DNA of 64,000 nucleotides, taken from assembly GCF_025137375.1 (NCBI RefSeq), contig NZ_CP073720.1, positions 8,518,501-8,582,500 on the forward strand, given 5' to 3'. Under the pieces are notes generated by a model. That model searched no databases, was not told where the DNA came from, and worked only from the letters and a program-made list of their open reading frames with translations. The stretch is from Dactylosporangium fulvum. Its GTDB lineage: Bacteria > Actinomycetota > Actinomycetes > Mycobacteriales > Micromonosporaceae. Positions within the stretch are counted from its first letter, which is position 1. Every line of letters begins with the position of its first letter. Below, piece after piece: positions 24,142-33,003 of this stretch. Both the position numbers and the translations under genes were made by a program.

Positions 24142-25521
24142 CTACATGTTGATCATGTGGCCGGACAGGCCGTGCACCGCTTCCTTCACCGCCTCGCCCA
24201 GGGTCGGGTGGGCGTGGACGTTGCGGGCGACCTCGTGCACCGTCAGGTCCCACTGCTGGGCCAGGGTCAGTTCCGGCAGCAACTCTGTCACCTCCGGGCC
24301 GATGAGGTGGCCGCCGAGCAGTTCGCCGTACTTCGCGTCGCTGATCAGCTTCACGAAGCCCGTCGTGTCGCCCAGGCCGTGCGCCTTGCCGTTGGCCGTG
24401 AAGGGGAACTTCGCGACCTTCACGTCGAAGCCCTTCTCCCGGGCCTGCGCCTCGGTCCAGCCGAAGCTCGCGATCTGCGGCTGACAGTACGTCGCCCGCG
24501 GGATCATGACGTAGTCCAGCTCCATCGTCTCCGCGCCCGCGATCGTCTCGGCCGCGATGATGCCCATCGACTCGGCGGCGTGGGCGAGCATCAGCTTCGC
24601 GGTGACGTCGCCGATCGCGTAGATGTGCGGAACGTTCGTGCGCAACCGGCCGTCGACCGCGATCGCGCCGCGATCGGTCAGCGCCACGCCGGTCTTCTCC
24701 AGGCCGTAGCCGTCGACCCGCGGCTGGAAGCCGATCGCCTGCAGGAGCTTGTCGGCCTCCAGGACCTGCGTCGAACCGCCCGACGAGACCGTCACCCGCA
24801 CGCCGGAGGGGGTCTCGTTCACCGACTCGACGCGGGTCGAGGTCAGGACCGTGATGCCCAGGCGCTTGTACCGCTTGGCCAGTTCCGCCGACACCTCGGC
24901 GTCCTCGAGCGGCACGATCCGGTCGAGGAACTCCACGACGGTGACCTTGACGCCGTAGTTGTGCAACACGTACGCGAACTCGACGCCGATCGCGCCGGCG
25001 CCGGCGATGATGATCGAGGACGGCAGGTCCTCGGTCATGATCTGCTCCTCGTACGTCACCACGCGGTCGGACAGCGTGGTGCCGGGGAGCAACCGGGTGG
25101 TCGCGCCGGTGGCGATGATGCAGTTGGCGAACGTGATCGTCTCGTCGCCCACCTGCAGGGTGTGGTCGTCGAGGAACGAGCCGCGCACGCTGTACTGCTT
25201 GATCTCGTTCTTCTTCATCAGGTAGTGCACGCCCTTGACCCGGCCGTCCGCCACCTTGCGGCTGCGCTGGAAGGCCGCCGAGTAGTCGAACGTCACCGAG
25301 CCCTGGATGCCGAAGGTCTTCGCCTCGGCGGTGAAGATGTGCGCCAGCTCAGCGTTGCGCAGCAGCGCCTTCGACGGGATGCAGCCGACGTTGAGACAGA
25401 CGCCACCCCAGTACTTCTCCTCGACGATGGCGGTGCGCAGGCCCAGCTGCGCGGCCCGGACCGCGGCGGTGTACCCGCCCGGACCGGCGCCGAGGACGAC
25501 GACGTCGAAGTGTTCAGTCAT
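24142..25521 (-). CDS. lpdA: Dihydrolipoamide dehydrogenase
   Basis: A 459-residue FAD disulfide oxidoreductase: VVVLGAGPGGYTAAVRAAQLG, the redox disulfide GGVCLNVGCIPSKALL, the NAD motif IIIAGAGAIGVEFAYVL, AIGDVTAKLMLAHAA, and the C-terminal HAHPTLGEAVKEAVHGLSG with the active-site His-Glu region. It is the E3 subunit of 2-oxoacid dehydrogenases and, in mycobacteria, of a peroxynitrite reductase complex. The ATG overlaps the corA stop by 4 nt (ATGA) and has AAGGATT upstream. Confidence 0.95.
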   Translation of the reverse strand: MTEHFDVVVLGAGPGGYTAAVRAAQLGLRTAIVEEKYWGGVCLNVGCIPSKALLRNAELAHIFTAEAKTFGIQGSVTFDYSAAFQRSRKVADGRVKGVHYLMKKNEIKQYSVRGSFLDDHTLQVGDETITFANCIIATGATTRLLPGTTLSDRVVTYEEQIMTEDLPSSIIIAGAGAIGVEFAYVLHNYGVKVTVVEFLDRIVPLEDAEVSAELAKRYKRLGITVLTSTRVESVNETPSGVRVTVSSGGSTQVLEADKLLQAIGFQPRVDGYGLEKTGVALTDRGAIAVDGRLRTNVPHIYAIGDVTAKLMLAHAAESMGIIAAETIAGAETMELDYVMIPRATYCQPQIASFGWTEAQAREKGFDVKVAKFPFTANGKAHGLGDTTGFVKLISDAKYGELLGGHLIGPEVTELLPELTLAQQWDLTVHEVARNVHAHPTLGEAVKEAVHGLSGHMINM

Positions 25522-26489
25522 AGCCAATCCTTGCGTTTGAAGGTGACATACAGTCCCACGGACAACACCACGATCAGCACCGTCGAGCTGACGAGGCCGG
25601 CGTGCTTCTCGAAACCTGGAAAAGGCAGATTCTGCCCGTAGTAACCAGTAACAGCCGTCGGTACCGCGACGATGGCCGCCCAACTGGTGACCTTCTTCAT
25701 GATGTTGTTCATCCGGTTGCCCTGGACGCTGAGGTTCGACTCCAGGATGGTCCCGACGAAGTCGCGCAGCGACTCGGTGAACTCCGCCACACGCAGCACG
25801 TGGTCGTAGAGGTCGTGGTAGTACGGCATCATCTCGTCGTCGATGACGCACACGCGGGACCGCATGAGGCCGTTGACCAGCTCCCGCATCGGCAATCCGA
25901 CCTTGCGCAACCGGCCCAGACTCTTGCGGAGCCGGAAGCTGCGCTGCTGCACCTGGCGGATCGCCTGCGGCGTCTCCTCGAACAGCGTGTCCTCGAGCGC
26001 CTCGAGCGCCTCGTCGAGCGCCTGCACGGCGTCGAACTGCTGGTCGACGATCACGTCCAGCAGGCCGTGTGCCAGGTACGGCACGCCGTGCCCGGCGAGC
26101 TCCGCGGTCTCATCCCAGCGCGCGACGACCGCGCCCATGTCGAAGTCACCCGCGTGCACGGTGATCAGCGCCTGCTTCATCACGAAGGCCGCCACCTCGT
26201 GGACGGCGAGGTCCCCGTCCTCGGGGTCGAAGTCCGTCGCGTACGCGTTGAAGTACTGGTGAGCGACATAGTGACTCAGCTTGGGCCGCTCGTGCGGCGA
26301 CGACGCGTCCTCGATCGCCAGCCGGTGCAGTCCGAACTCCTCCTGCACCCGGTCGAAGTCGGCTTCGTCCGGGTCGGTGAGGTCGAGCCAGACGACCGCG
26401 CCGGTGTCCCGGAGATGCTCGGATATATCGTCGAGCGGGAAGTCCTCCGCTTCCAGACGACCGTTGCGGTAGAGCCGCGTGCGCGCCAT
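25518..26489 (-). CDS. corA: CorA-family divalent cation transporter
   Basis: A 323-residue protein with a large cytoplasmic alpha/beta plus coiled-coil region and two C-terminal helices. The pore motif reads VTGYYGQNLPFPGFE: GQN in place of the classical GMN that selects Mg2+. The C-terminus has the basic KRKDWL. The start MARTRLYRNGRLEAE was chosen at 26489; an in-frame ATG at 26498 is possible. Translation is coupled to lpdA through ATGA. Ion specificity cannot be fixed from sequence because of the GQN change. Confidence 0.88.
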   Translation of the reverse strand: MARTRLYRNGRLEAEDFPLDDISEHLRDTGAVVWLDLTDPDEADFDRVQEEFGLHRLAIEDASSPHERPKLSHYVAHQYFNAYATDFDPEDGDLAVHEVAAFVMKQALITVHAGDFDMGAVVARWDETAELAGHGVPYLAHGLLDVIVDQQFDAVQALDEALEALEDTLFEETPQAIRQVQQRSFRLRKSLGRLRKVGLPMRELVNGLMRSRVCVIDDEMMPYYHDLYDHVLRVAEFTESLRDFVGTILESNLSVQGNRMNNIMKKVTSWAAIVAVPTAVTGYYGQNLPFPGFEKHAGLVSSTVLIVVLSVGLYVTFKRKDWL

Positions 26490-26518
26490 ACCGCCCATCA
26501 AAGCAGAAGGAGGCGGCG

Positions 26519-27292
26519 GTGGCGGGTTTCGCCGAGGCGACGACGGTCCGCGACGGAGAGGCCGATCTGGATCCACAGTGGACGGTGGGGAGCAGACCGC
26601 ACGGTGGCTACCTGCTGGCCGTCCTCGCCAGGGCCGCCCGATCGGAGCGCCACCCCGACCCACTGTCGGCCAGCGCCCTGTACCTCTCCCCGCCCGACGT
26701 CGGACCGGCCGCGGTGACCGTCGAGCCGCTGCGGGAGGGCCGCACCGCGAGCCAGGTGCGGGCCCGGCTGACCCAGAAGGACCGCACCTGTGTCGAGGCG
26801 CTGTTCACGCTCGGCCACCTCGGCGCCGACCAACGGGAACAGCGCTGGGTCGACACCCCTCCCCCGCCCGTGACCGACCGGGAGTCGCTGGCCCGGACGC
26901 CGGTGCGGCCGGAGGGCTCCGCGGTGAGCGTCAACATGCTCGACCTTGTCGACCAGCGCATCGACTGGCGTGCCGCCGGCGAGGCGCCGGGTGACCTGCG
27001 CGGCTGGCTGAGCCTCCCGGACGGGCAGGACTGGGATCCGATCTCGCTGCTCTTCGCCGCCGACGCGTTCCCGCCGGCCACCTTCACGCTCGGCAGCAAC
27101 GGCTGGACGCCGACGCTGGAGCTGACCGCATACGTGCGCGGGATGCCGGCGCCCGGTCCCGTCCGGGTCCGCCAGCGGGCGCGGGTGCTGTCGGACAGCC
27201 TGGTCGACCAGGTCTGCGAGATCTGGGACAGCGCCGGCCGCGTGGTGGTGCAGGCCAGCCAGCTCGCGGCCTACCGGATGGCCACGCGATGA
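26519..27292 (+). CDS. Acyl-CoA thioesterase family (TesB-like double hot-dog) protein
   Basis: A 257-residue protein with the N-terminal hot-dog pattern PQWTVGSRPHGGYLLAVLARAA and LTQKDRTCVEALFTLGHL, and the C-terminal half ending LVDQVCEIWDSAGRVVVQASQLAAYR. It probably hydrolyses acyl-CoA; chain length is unknown. AAGGAGG five bases before the GTG sets the start. It is divergent from corA with only 29 bp between, so the promoters overlap. A strong hairpin follows the stop. Confidence 0.8.
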   Translation: MAGFAEATTVRDGEADLDPQWTVGSRPHGGYLLAVLARAARSERHPDPLSASALYLSPPDVGPAAVTVEPLREGRTASQVRARLTQKDRTCVEALFTLGHLGADQREQRWVDTPPPPVTDRESLARTPVRPEGSAVSVNMLDLVDQRIDWRAAGEAPGDLRGWLSLPDGQDWDPISLLFAADAFPPATFTLGSNGWTPTLELTAYVRGMPAPGPVRVRQRARVLSDSLVDQVCEIWDSAGRVVVQASQLAAYRMATR

Positions 27293-27294
27293 AG

Positions 27295-27324
27295 CCGCGC
27301 CCCGCACCGGAGTGCGGGGCGCGG
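27295..27324. terminator. Hairpin terminator between convergent genes
   Basis: A 13-bp perfect stem (27295-27307 with 27312-27324) around CGGA, three bases after the thioesterase stop and before the convergent small membrane protein stop. Confidence 0.75.
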
Positions 27325-27338
27325 GCCGGGAGAGGAGG

Positions 27339-27641
27339 TTACCGCTTGACTCGTTTCCTCACGCTCTTGCTGGTGCGCCGCCACGCGTCGACGGCCCGCT
27401 GACGCGGCGTCATCGGGCGGGCCCGACGACGACGTACGACCGTCACGACCGCCACCACGACGGTGGCGAGGCCGGCGGCTGCGGTGGCCAGCGGAACGGG
27501 CCGACGGCGTGCCACGCCCTTGCCCTGCTCGGCCAGTTCGGCCGCGCGGTCCTTGGTCGCGGCGACCGTGCTGCCGAGATCACCGCGCTTCTCGGTCACG
27601 GTGTCGTCGATCTTGGTGCCGTTCGCATGCGTCACGCTCAT
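27339..27641 (-). CDS. Small membrane protein, unknown (DUF3618-like build)
   Basis: A 100-residue protein: an acidic/basic helical half with TVAATKDRAAELAEQGKGVARRR, one transmembrane helix (PLATAAAGLATVVVAVVTVV), then a very basic tail ending SVRKRVKR. AAAGGGGC upstream supports the ATG at 27641. The layout resembles small actinobacterial DUF3618-type proteins; function unknown. Confidence 0.65.
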   Translation of the reverse strand: MSVTHANGTKIDDTVTEKRGDLGSTVAATKDRAAELAEQGKGVARRRPVPLATAAAGLATVVVAVVTVVRRRRARPMTPRQRAVDAWRRTSKSVRKRVKR

Positions 27642-27705
27642 CGCTGCCCCTTTCTCTCTTGAGGAAGGGATGCCCATTCGTCGCTCGGTCGAACCGCGGT
27701 GCGGC

Positions 27706-29571
27706 TCACACGGCCGCGCTGAGCACCGCCGACACCGGGGCGTGGTCGGAGGTCACGGCCGTGCCGACGACAACGTTCGAGCAGGTCAGACCGCGGACGA
27801 GCACGTGGTCGATCTCCTTGACCGGCGCGTCGGCGGGAAACGTGCGCACCGGCCGGAACGCGGCGAAACCGTCCACGTACCCGGCGTCGGCGAAGGCCCG
27901 CATCGACGGGCTGCCCGGCTCGATGTTGAGGTCTCCGGCGATCAGCGTGGGCCGGTCGCCGCCGAAGCGGGTGGCGAACGCCGCGATCTCCCGCACCTGC
28001 ACGAGCGGCTCGGCGTCCGGCGGTGGCTGGATGTGCGTCGACACGACCGCGATCTCGCGGCCGCCGAACACCACCACGACGCCGAGCGCCTGCGCGCCGG
28101 TCGGCGCCCCCACCGCGGACAGCCGCACGGACTCCGACCGCCGGACCGGCAGGTTCGTCAGCACCGCGTCACCCCACACCGCGTCGGCGGCCGGGGCGAA
28201 CGTGTACCGCATGCCGAGCTTCCGGGCGAGCACGTGCAGATCGTCGTGGCCGCCGTTGAGCAGCCAGGCCCGGTCGACCTCGGACAGCACCACGACGTCG
28301 GGTCGCTCCCGCGTGATGGCCGCCGCCGTCTCGGCCGGACGGAAGGTCCCGTCAAGACCAAAACCCATCCGGATGTTGTACGCCGTGAGCCGCAACTCCC
28401 GCCCGGCCTCCTCGACAGGCTGGACCGACGGCCGGAACGACACCCCGACCAGCGGGACGAGCAGGCACACGGCGAGCGCGGCGCCGAACGCGGGCAGCGC
28501 GTCGGGGCCCGGCGGTTCGGGCCACGAGGGAGGCCGCACGAGGATCCAGACCGGCACGAGCGCGACCGCAAGCGGCACCCACCAGTTCGGATAGCCGATG
28601 TCGTAGGCCGCGTAGTAGGCGACCGCCCCGACCGCGAAGATCACCATCCCGCCGACGGCGGCGTGGCCCTCAGGCCGCGGCGAGGGCCGACGCGAGACCG
28701 AGAAGGCGATGCCGAGGACGAGCGCACCCATCACCGGCCCGACGATGCGCCCCGTCCAGCTCGGCGTGAACGAGATCGGCCAGACGAACAGCGCCGTGCT
28801 GAGGACCAGGAAGCAGGCCGCCCACCAACCCCGCCATCTCGCATGGGCGCCGGGTGCGCGCAGGACCGGGACGAGGAACACGAAGACGGCCAGGCCGAGG
28901 ACCAGCTGGGGCAGGAAGGGCAGTGGCTGCTCGACGACGTTGTTCTTGTGCGCGGACACCGCGATCGTCGCCATCGGGGGCGACAGCACGAACATCCCGG
29001 TGAGCAGCACGGCCGGGCCGACGAGCAGCCAGCCGCCGCCGTGGACGGGCTCGGGCGCGGGCCTCAGCTGGTACCACAGGAAAACACCGGCCTCGGCGAG
29101 GACCAGTGGGCCGGCCCACCACCACGCCTGCCACGACAGGTCGACCGTGGACAGCGCGGCGTGCTGGAGCGCGGCGGCGGCCAGGCCGATCGGGACGCCC
29201 GGGCTCGCCGGTCCGCCGCGCACGGCCGTGGCCGCCAGCCAGACGAGGCCGGCGAGCAGGCCGAGGGACGCGACGTACAGCTGAGGCTGTCCGCCGTGAA
29301 CAACAACGAGCGCGAGCCGGGCGGCCGCGAGCCCGGCCGCCCCGACGGCGACCAGCGGCAGGCGGCGGGCGAGCGGGACCGCGGCGAAGGCCGCCACGAA
29401 CCACACCAGGGCGAACGCGCCCATGAGCTCGGCCGGTGTGGACGCCGCCTGCCCGAAGATCGTGATGATCGACGGCAGCCAGACCCGCAGGAGGTCGACC
29501 AGCAGGAGCGTGCCCGCGGCGAGCGCGAGCGTGTCAGTCCTCGCGAACGACAACCTGGACGGCGGCGTCAT
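27706..29571 (-). CDS. Polytopic membrane protein with C-terminal endonuclease/exonuclease/phosphatase domain
   Basis: A 621-residue protein: about 10-12 hydrophobic helices through residue ~370, then an EEP domain with LRLTAYNIRMGFG, VVVLSEVDR, VVSTHIQPPP, LIAGDLNIEPGS, IDHVLV and VTSDHAPVSAVL, which include the expected Asn, Glu, His, Asp, Asn and terminal Asp-His residues. Homologues process phospholipids, phosphoesters or GPI-like molecules at membranes; the substrate here is unknown. The ATG at 29571 overlaps the upstream regulator by 38 nt; a TTG at 29553 would shorten that. Transcription is probably shared with the regulator. Confidence 0.82.
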   Translation of the reverse strand: MTPPSRLSFARTDTLALAAGTLLLVDLLRVWLPSIITIFGQAASTPAELMGAFALVWFVAAFAAVPLARRLPLVAVGAAGLAAARLALVVVHGGQPQLYVASLGLLAGLVWLAATAVRGGPASPGVPIGLAAAALQHAALSTVDLSWQAWWWAGPLVLAEAGVFLWYQLRPAPEPVHGGGWLLVGPAVLLTGMFVLSPPMATIAVSAHKNNVVEQPLPFLPQLVLGLAVFVFLVPVLRAPGAHARWRGWWAACFLVLSTALFVWPISFTPSWTGRIVGPVMGALVLGIAFSVSRRPSPRPEGHAAVGGMVIFAVGAVAYYAAYDIGYPNWWVPLAVALVPVWILVRPPSWPEPPGPDALPAFGAALAVCLLVPLVGVSFRPSVQPVEEAGRELRLTAYNIRMGFGLDGTFRPAETAAAITRERPDVVVLSEVDRAWLLNGGHDDLHVLARKLGMRYTFAPAADAVWGDAVLTNLPVRRSESVRLSAVGAPTGAQALGVVVVFGGREIAVVSTHIQPPPDAEPLVQVREIAAFATRFGGDRPTLIAGDLNIEPGSPSMRAFADAGYVDGFAAFRPVRTFPADAPVKEIDHVLVRGLTCSNVVVGTAVTSDHAPVSAVLSAAV

Positions 29572-30148
29572 CGTCGAGACGATAGCCGACGCCGCGCACG
29601 GTGGCGATGATCCGTGCGGCGTCACCGAGCTTGACCCGCAACCGGCGGACGTGGACGTCGACGGTGCGCTCGGTGCCGACCATGTCGTAGCCCCAGACCT
29701 GGCGCAGCAACTGTGCGCGGCTGAACACGCGGCGCGGGTGCTCGCAGAGGAAGAGGAAGAGATCGTACTCGCGACGGGTCAGCGGCACCGGGACGCCGTC
29801 CTGGAGGACGAGGCGGGAGCCGGTGCACAGGTAGAGCCGCGGCGCGTCGGCGGTCGCACGGCCGATCCGCTTGATCTTCGGGTCCGCGTCGGTGCCGGGA
29901 TCGGCCCCGGCCGGCTCGGCCGCGGTCTCGACGAGACGCAGCGTGCGGGTGGGTGCCTGGGCCGGGGTGCGCTGAGCCGGCGCGGTGCGCTGGATCTGCT
30001 GGGTGGCCTGGGCGGCGGCGAGCGCTTCAAGGTCGCTGAGCAGGCGCGACGCCTCCGGAGGGAGTTCGTCGCCGTTGAGTGTGATGTGGACGGTGATGGT
30101 GACCACGGACGACACGGTCTCGGGCGCACCGACAACCGAAACAGCCAT
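29534..30148 (-). CDS. OmpR/PhoB-type winged-helix regulator lacking a receiver domain
   Basis: A 204-residue protein. The C-terminal ~100 residues are a full OmpR-type effector domain (LTRREYDLFLFLCEHPRRVFSRAQLLRQVWGYDMVGTERTVDVHVRRLRVKLG, VRGVGYRLDD). No receiver precedes it; instead there is a short VTITVHITLNGDELPPEASRLLSDLEALAAAQ segment and a Pro/Thr/Ala linker. It therefore cannot be controlled by the usual phospho-aspartate. AGAGGA seven bases before the ATG at 30148 sets the start. A near-perfect 13-bp inverted repeat lies just upstream and may be its own operator or leader hairpin. Confidence 0.83.
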   Translation of the reverse strand: MAVSVVGAPETVSSVVTITVHITLNGDELPPEASRLLSDLEALAAAQATQQIQRTAPAQRTPAQAPTRTLRLVETAAEPAGADPGTDADPKIKRIGRATADAPRLYLCTGSRLVLQDGVPVPLTRREYDLFLFLCEHPRRVFSRAQLLRQVWGYDMVGTERTVDVHVRRLRVKLGDAARIIATVRGVGYRLDDDAAVQVVVRED

Positions 30149-30160
30149 TTTCATTTCCTC

Positions 30161-30219
30161 TCGAAGGCCTTTGGAATTCACGCCGAATCAACGGGGAGTC
30201 ATTCGACAAAGGCCGTCGA
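30161..30219. promoter_or_regulatory. Inverted repeat upstream of the winged-helix regulator
   Basis: TCGAAGGCCTTTG (30161-30173) and CAAAGGCCGTCGA (30207-30219) pair at 12 of 13 positions across 33 nt. It starts 13 bp before the regulator's ATG and lies in the 375-bp gap 30149-30523, where no other gene is visible and GC content drops between 30300 and 30520. Confidence 0.4.
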
Positions 30220-30523
30220 AATGGTGCTCACGGCGGGATGCCCACATGGGATCTAGCAGCACCTCAGGGCACATGGCTCCGACCTTACCAGCATCGTCAC
30301 TCGGTGCGACAGACGTGTAACGTGCCGCACAGAATAGAGCAACACGAATAGGTCTGACGTTTTCGGACTCTATTCACCGGCAATTCACGGACACCGGTAC
30401 TCATCCAGCGTTGCCGGGCCCGCGCGGCGGGTCAACGGGTTCCCATACAGCGAGACAACGCTGATTACCAGCATCTGCAAACACGTCGCGACATGCTGAT
30501 ACGTTGGCGACAAATCCTATCCG

Positions 30524-30913
30524 CTAGGTAGAGTCAGTCGCACCACCATATGGGATCGAGGCCCGCAGCCGGCCGGGGCCAACAATACTCGCACCCTGAC
30601 CCTCGACCCGCCGCCGGAGCCCCCGGTCGGATGTCACGACGATCACCGGCCTGTGCCACACATTGGCCCGGACGAGCGCAACAATGTGATCGTCACCGGA
30701 TTGCGGCGCGGCTTCCACACCCACACCGGCGACCGGATCGATCCCCCGCGCCGCGCCCTCCACGACCAACACGATCTCACCGGGAAGCGCCGATTCGTCA
30801 CGCGCTGCCAACGCATCACGCAACCGGGTCGCCGCTCCGGCGCGGTCGCGCCACCAGCCGTCGGGCACCGACCCCACGACGTTCGCACCGTCGACGATGA
30901 TGAGCGGTTCCAT
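30524..30913 (-). CDS. NYN/PIN-like domain protein (putative RNase)
   Basis: A 129-residue single-domain protein: EPLIIVDGANVVGSVPDGWWRDRAGAA contains the N-terminal Asp and Asn of NYN (YacP-like) nucleases, QSGDDHIVALV a second acidic pair, and VIVVTSDRGLRRRVEGQGASIVG the third acidic motif. Such domains are metal-dependent RNases. The ATG at 30913 is short of a clear ribosome-binding site; AACACT six bases upstream may be a -10 for a leaderless mRNA. It is divergent from the GGDEF gene with 101 bp between. Confidence 0.78.
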   Translation of the reverse strand: MEPLIIVDGANVVGSVPDGWWRDRAGAATRLRDALAARDESALPGEIVLVVEGAARGIDPVAGVGVEAAPQSGDDHIVALVRANVWHRPVIVVTSDRGLRRRVEGQGASIVGPGRLRASIPYGGATDST

Positions 30914-31014
30914 GCCGGAAGTGTTACCTACCGGTGCCCCTTGAACCCTCAGCACCGTTGCGGGCGCGCCGATGTCCAGCCGCAGAGACAGCCCGGAGGC
31001 GGCTCGGAGGGCAC

Positions 31015-33003
31015 ATGGAACAGATTCGCGAGACGGCCGGCGTCACCCTGCGCGCCATCTTGCGATACGTGCGCGCCCGCGGTGGTGACACCGCCGTCGC
31101 CCGCACCCTCGAGCTGGCCGGCGAGCACGAGACACCGGAGGTGTACGACGACCCGCGCCGCTGGTGGTCGTACGAGACGAAGATCAACGTTTTCAGCGCC
31201 GCCGCGACGGTGCTCTCCGACGAGACGATCGGCCTGCAGGTCGGGCAGAGCATCCTCTCGTACACCGTGAACACCCCGCTGCGGCTCGGCCTGCTCCTGC
31301 TGGGCGGCCCGGCGCAGCTGATCCGCCTGATCGCGACCGCGAGCGCCAAGTTCAACGCCGCGGCCGACATGTCGACGCTGTCCACCGGCCGCGGGCGCGC
31401 CACGGTGCGGTACCGGCTGCGCGGCGGATACCGGCCCAGCCACTACGACTGCGACTACACCCGGGGGCTGCTCACCCAACTTCCCGTGCTCTTCGGCCGC
31501 CCACCGGCGACCGTGGCCCACGAGGTCTGCCAGGTCAAGGGCGCCGACGCGTGCGTCTACACCGTCCGCTGGCGGCAGCGCCGGCCGTTCTGGCGCCGCT
31601 CGACGGAGCCTGACGACACCGCCGACGTGCTGGCCGGCCGCATGGAACTGCTGCAGCGCACGGTCGCGGAACTCGTCGCCGCGCAGCAGCCGGAGCGCGC
31701 TCTCGCGGTCGTCGCCGAGCGGGCCGGCTACGCGGTCAACGCCCAAGCGTTCCTGCTCGTCGCGCGGACCGGGCCCGAGCAGCCGCGCCAGGTGCACGGC
31801 TACGGCCTGGCCGAGGCGGAGATCGAGGTGCTCACCGCCGCACCGCCGACCAGTTTCGCCGGCACGCTCGTCGCCGACATCGCCTCGCCGAACCGCTACT
31901 ACGGCTACCTCGTCGCGTACTGCGAGGACTTCTTCGACACCGAACGGCGCATGCTCGACGCGTACGCCAACCTGGCCGCCGTCGCGCTCGACGCGCTGTC
32001 GGCGCTGGAGACGGCGGCGGAGCGGCAACGCACCGCGGAGCATCTGCTGACGCTGGCCCGGCAGCTGACGACCGCGCGGACCGCCGACGAGGTCGCGGCG
32101 GTCACCGCCACGGCGGTCCGGCCGGTGACGGGCGCGGACTCCGCGACGATCCTGCTGCACCGCAACGGCCGGCTGCACATGGTGGCCAACGCCGGCGCCG
32201 ACGACGGCAACGTGCGCAAGGCCCGGCAGCTGACCGTCTCGCGGCAGGACACCGCGTTGTTCGACCGGTGCCTGACCTACTCCGGCGAGGCGCGCGTCTA
32301 CGACCGGGAGACCGACGACCCGTGCATCGTGGGCCTGCTCGACGCGTTCGGCCGCGACATGCTGATCATCGTCGACATCGCGCTGCCCGAGCACCCGTAC
32401 GGCATCCTGGTCGCCGCCTACGACCACCGGCAGGGCGCCACCCGATCCCGAGAGGTCGTGGACCGGATGACCGGCGTCGCCGACCAGGCCGCCACCGCGC
32501 TGCGCACGTGCGAGCTGCTGGAGCAGACCTGGCGCCTGGCCCACGTCGACGCCCTGACCGGCCTGGCCAACCGCCGCGCCTTCATGACCGCCCTCGACGC
32601 CGCCGTTTCCGCCGGCGAGGGCGCCGTGCTGTTCATCGACCTCGACGGCTTCAAGGCCCTCAACGACTCCCTCGGCCACAACGCCGGTGACGAGCTCCTG
32701 TCCGCGGTCGCGGGCCGGCTGACCGCCTGCGTCCGCACCGGTGACCTGGTGGCCCGCCTGGGCGGCGACGAGTTCGTGGTGCTCACGCACGGCGCTCCCG
32801 GCGCCGACGGGGTGCCGCGACTGGCGGCCCGCGTCGAGGACGCGTTCCGCTCCCCGGTCGCGCTGCTCGACGGTTCGCACGTCGAGGCGCGGGCGAGCGT
32901 GGGCGCCACGCGGTTCCGCGCCGGCGAGGAGAGCCGGGCCGTCCTGCACCGCGCCGACATCGCGATGTACGAGGCCAAACAGGCGCTGGGCCTCAGGCCC
33001 TGA
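31015..33003 (+). CDS. Diguanylate cyclase with V4R-like sensor and GAF-like domains
   Basis: A 662-residue protein. Residues about 1-195 form a ligand-binding domain ending HEVCQVKGADACVYTVRW, a C-x6-C ending typical of V4R/heme-NO-type sensors. Residues ~200-330 and ~335-490 look like two GAF-type domains. The C-terminal GGDEF domain (~500-662) has DALTGLANRRAF, FIDLDGFKALNDSLGH, an intact RLGGDEF active site and the RTGD inhibitory I-site five residues before it. It should make cyclic di-GMP with product inhibition. GGAGG four bases before the ATG. Convergent 11-nt overlap with the helicase gene. Confidence 0.88.
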   Translation: MEQIRETAGVTLRAILRYVRARGGDTAVARTLELAGEHETPEVYDDPRRWWSYETKINVFSAAATVLSDETIGLQVGQSILSYTVNTPLRLGLLLLGGPAQLIRLIATASAKFNAAADMSTLSTGRGRATVRYRLRGGYRPSHYDCDYTRGLLTQLPVLFGRPPATVAHEVCQVKGADACVYTVRWRQRRPFWRRSTEPDDTADVLAGRMELLQRTVAELVAAQQPERALAVVAERAGYAVNAQAFLLVARTGPEQPRQVHGYGLAEAEIEVLTAAPPTSFAGTLVADIASPNRYYGYLVAYCEDFFDTERRMLDAYANLAAVALDALSALETAAERQRTAEHLLTLARQLTTARTADEVAAVTATAVRPVTGADSATILLHRNGRLHMVANAGADDGNVRKARQLTVSRQDTALFDRCLTYSGEARVYDRETDDPCIVGLLDAFGRDMLIIVDIALPEHPYGILVAAYDHRQGATRSREVVDRMTGVADQAATALRTCELLEQTWRLAHVDALTGLANRRAFMTALDAAVSAGEGAVLFIDLDGFKALNDSLGHNAGDELLSAVAGRLTACVRTGDLVARLGGDEFVVLTHGAPGADGVPRLAARVEDAFRSPVALLDGSHVEARASVGATRFRAGEESRAVLHRADIAMYEAKQALGLRP

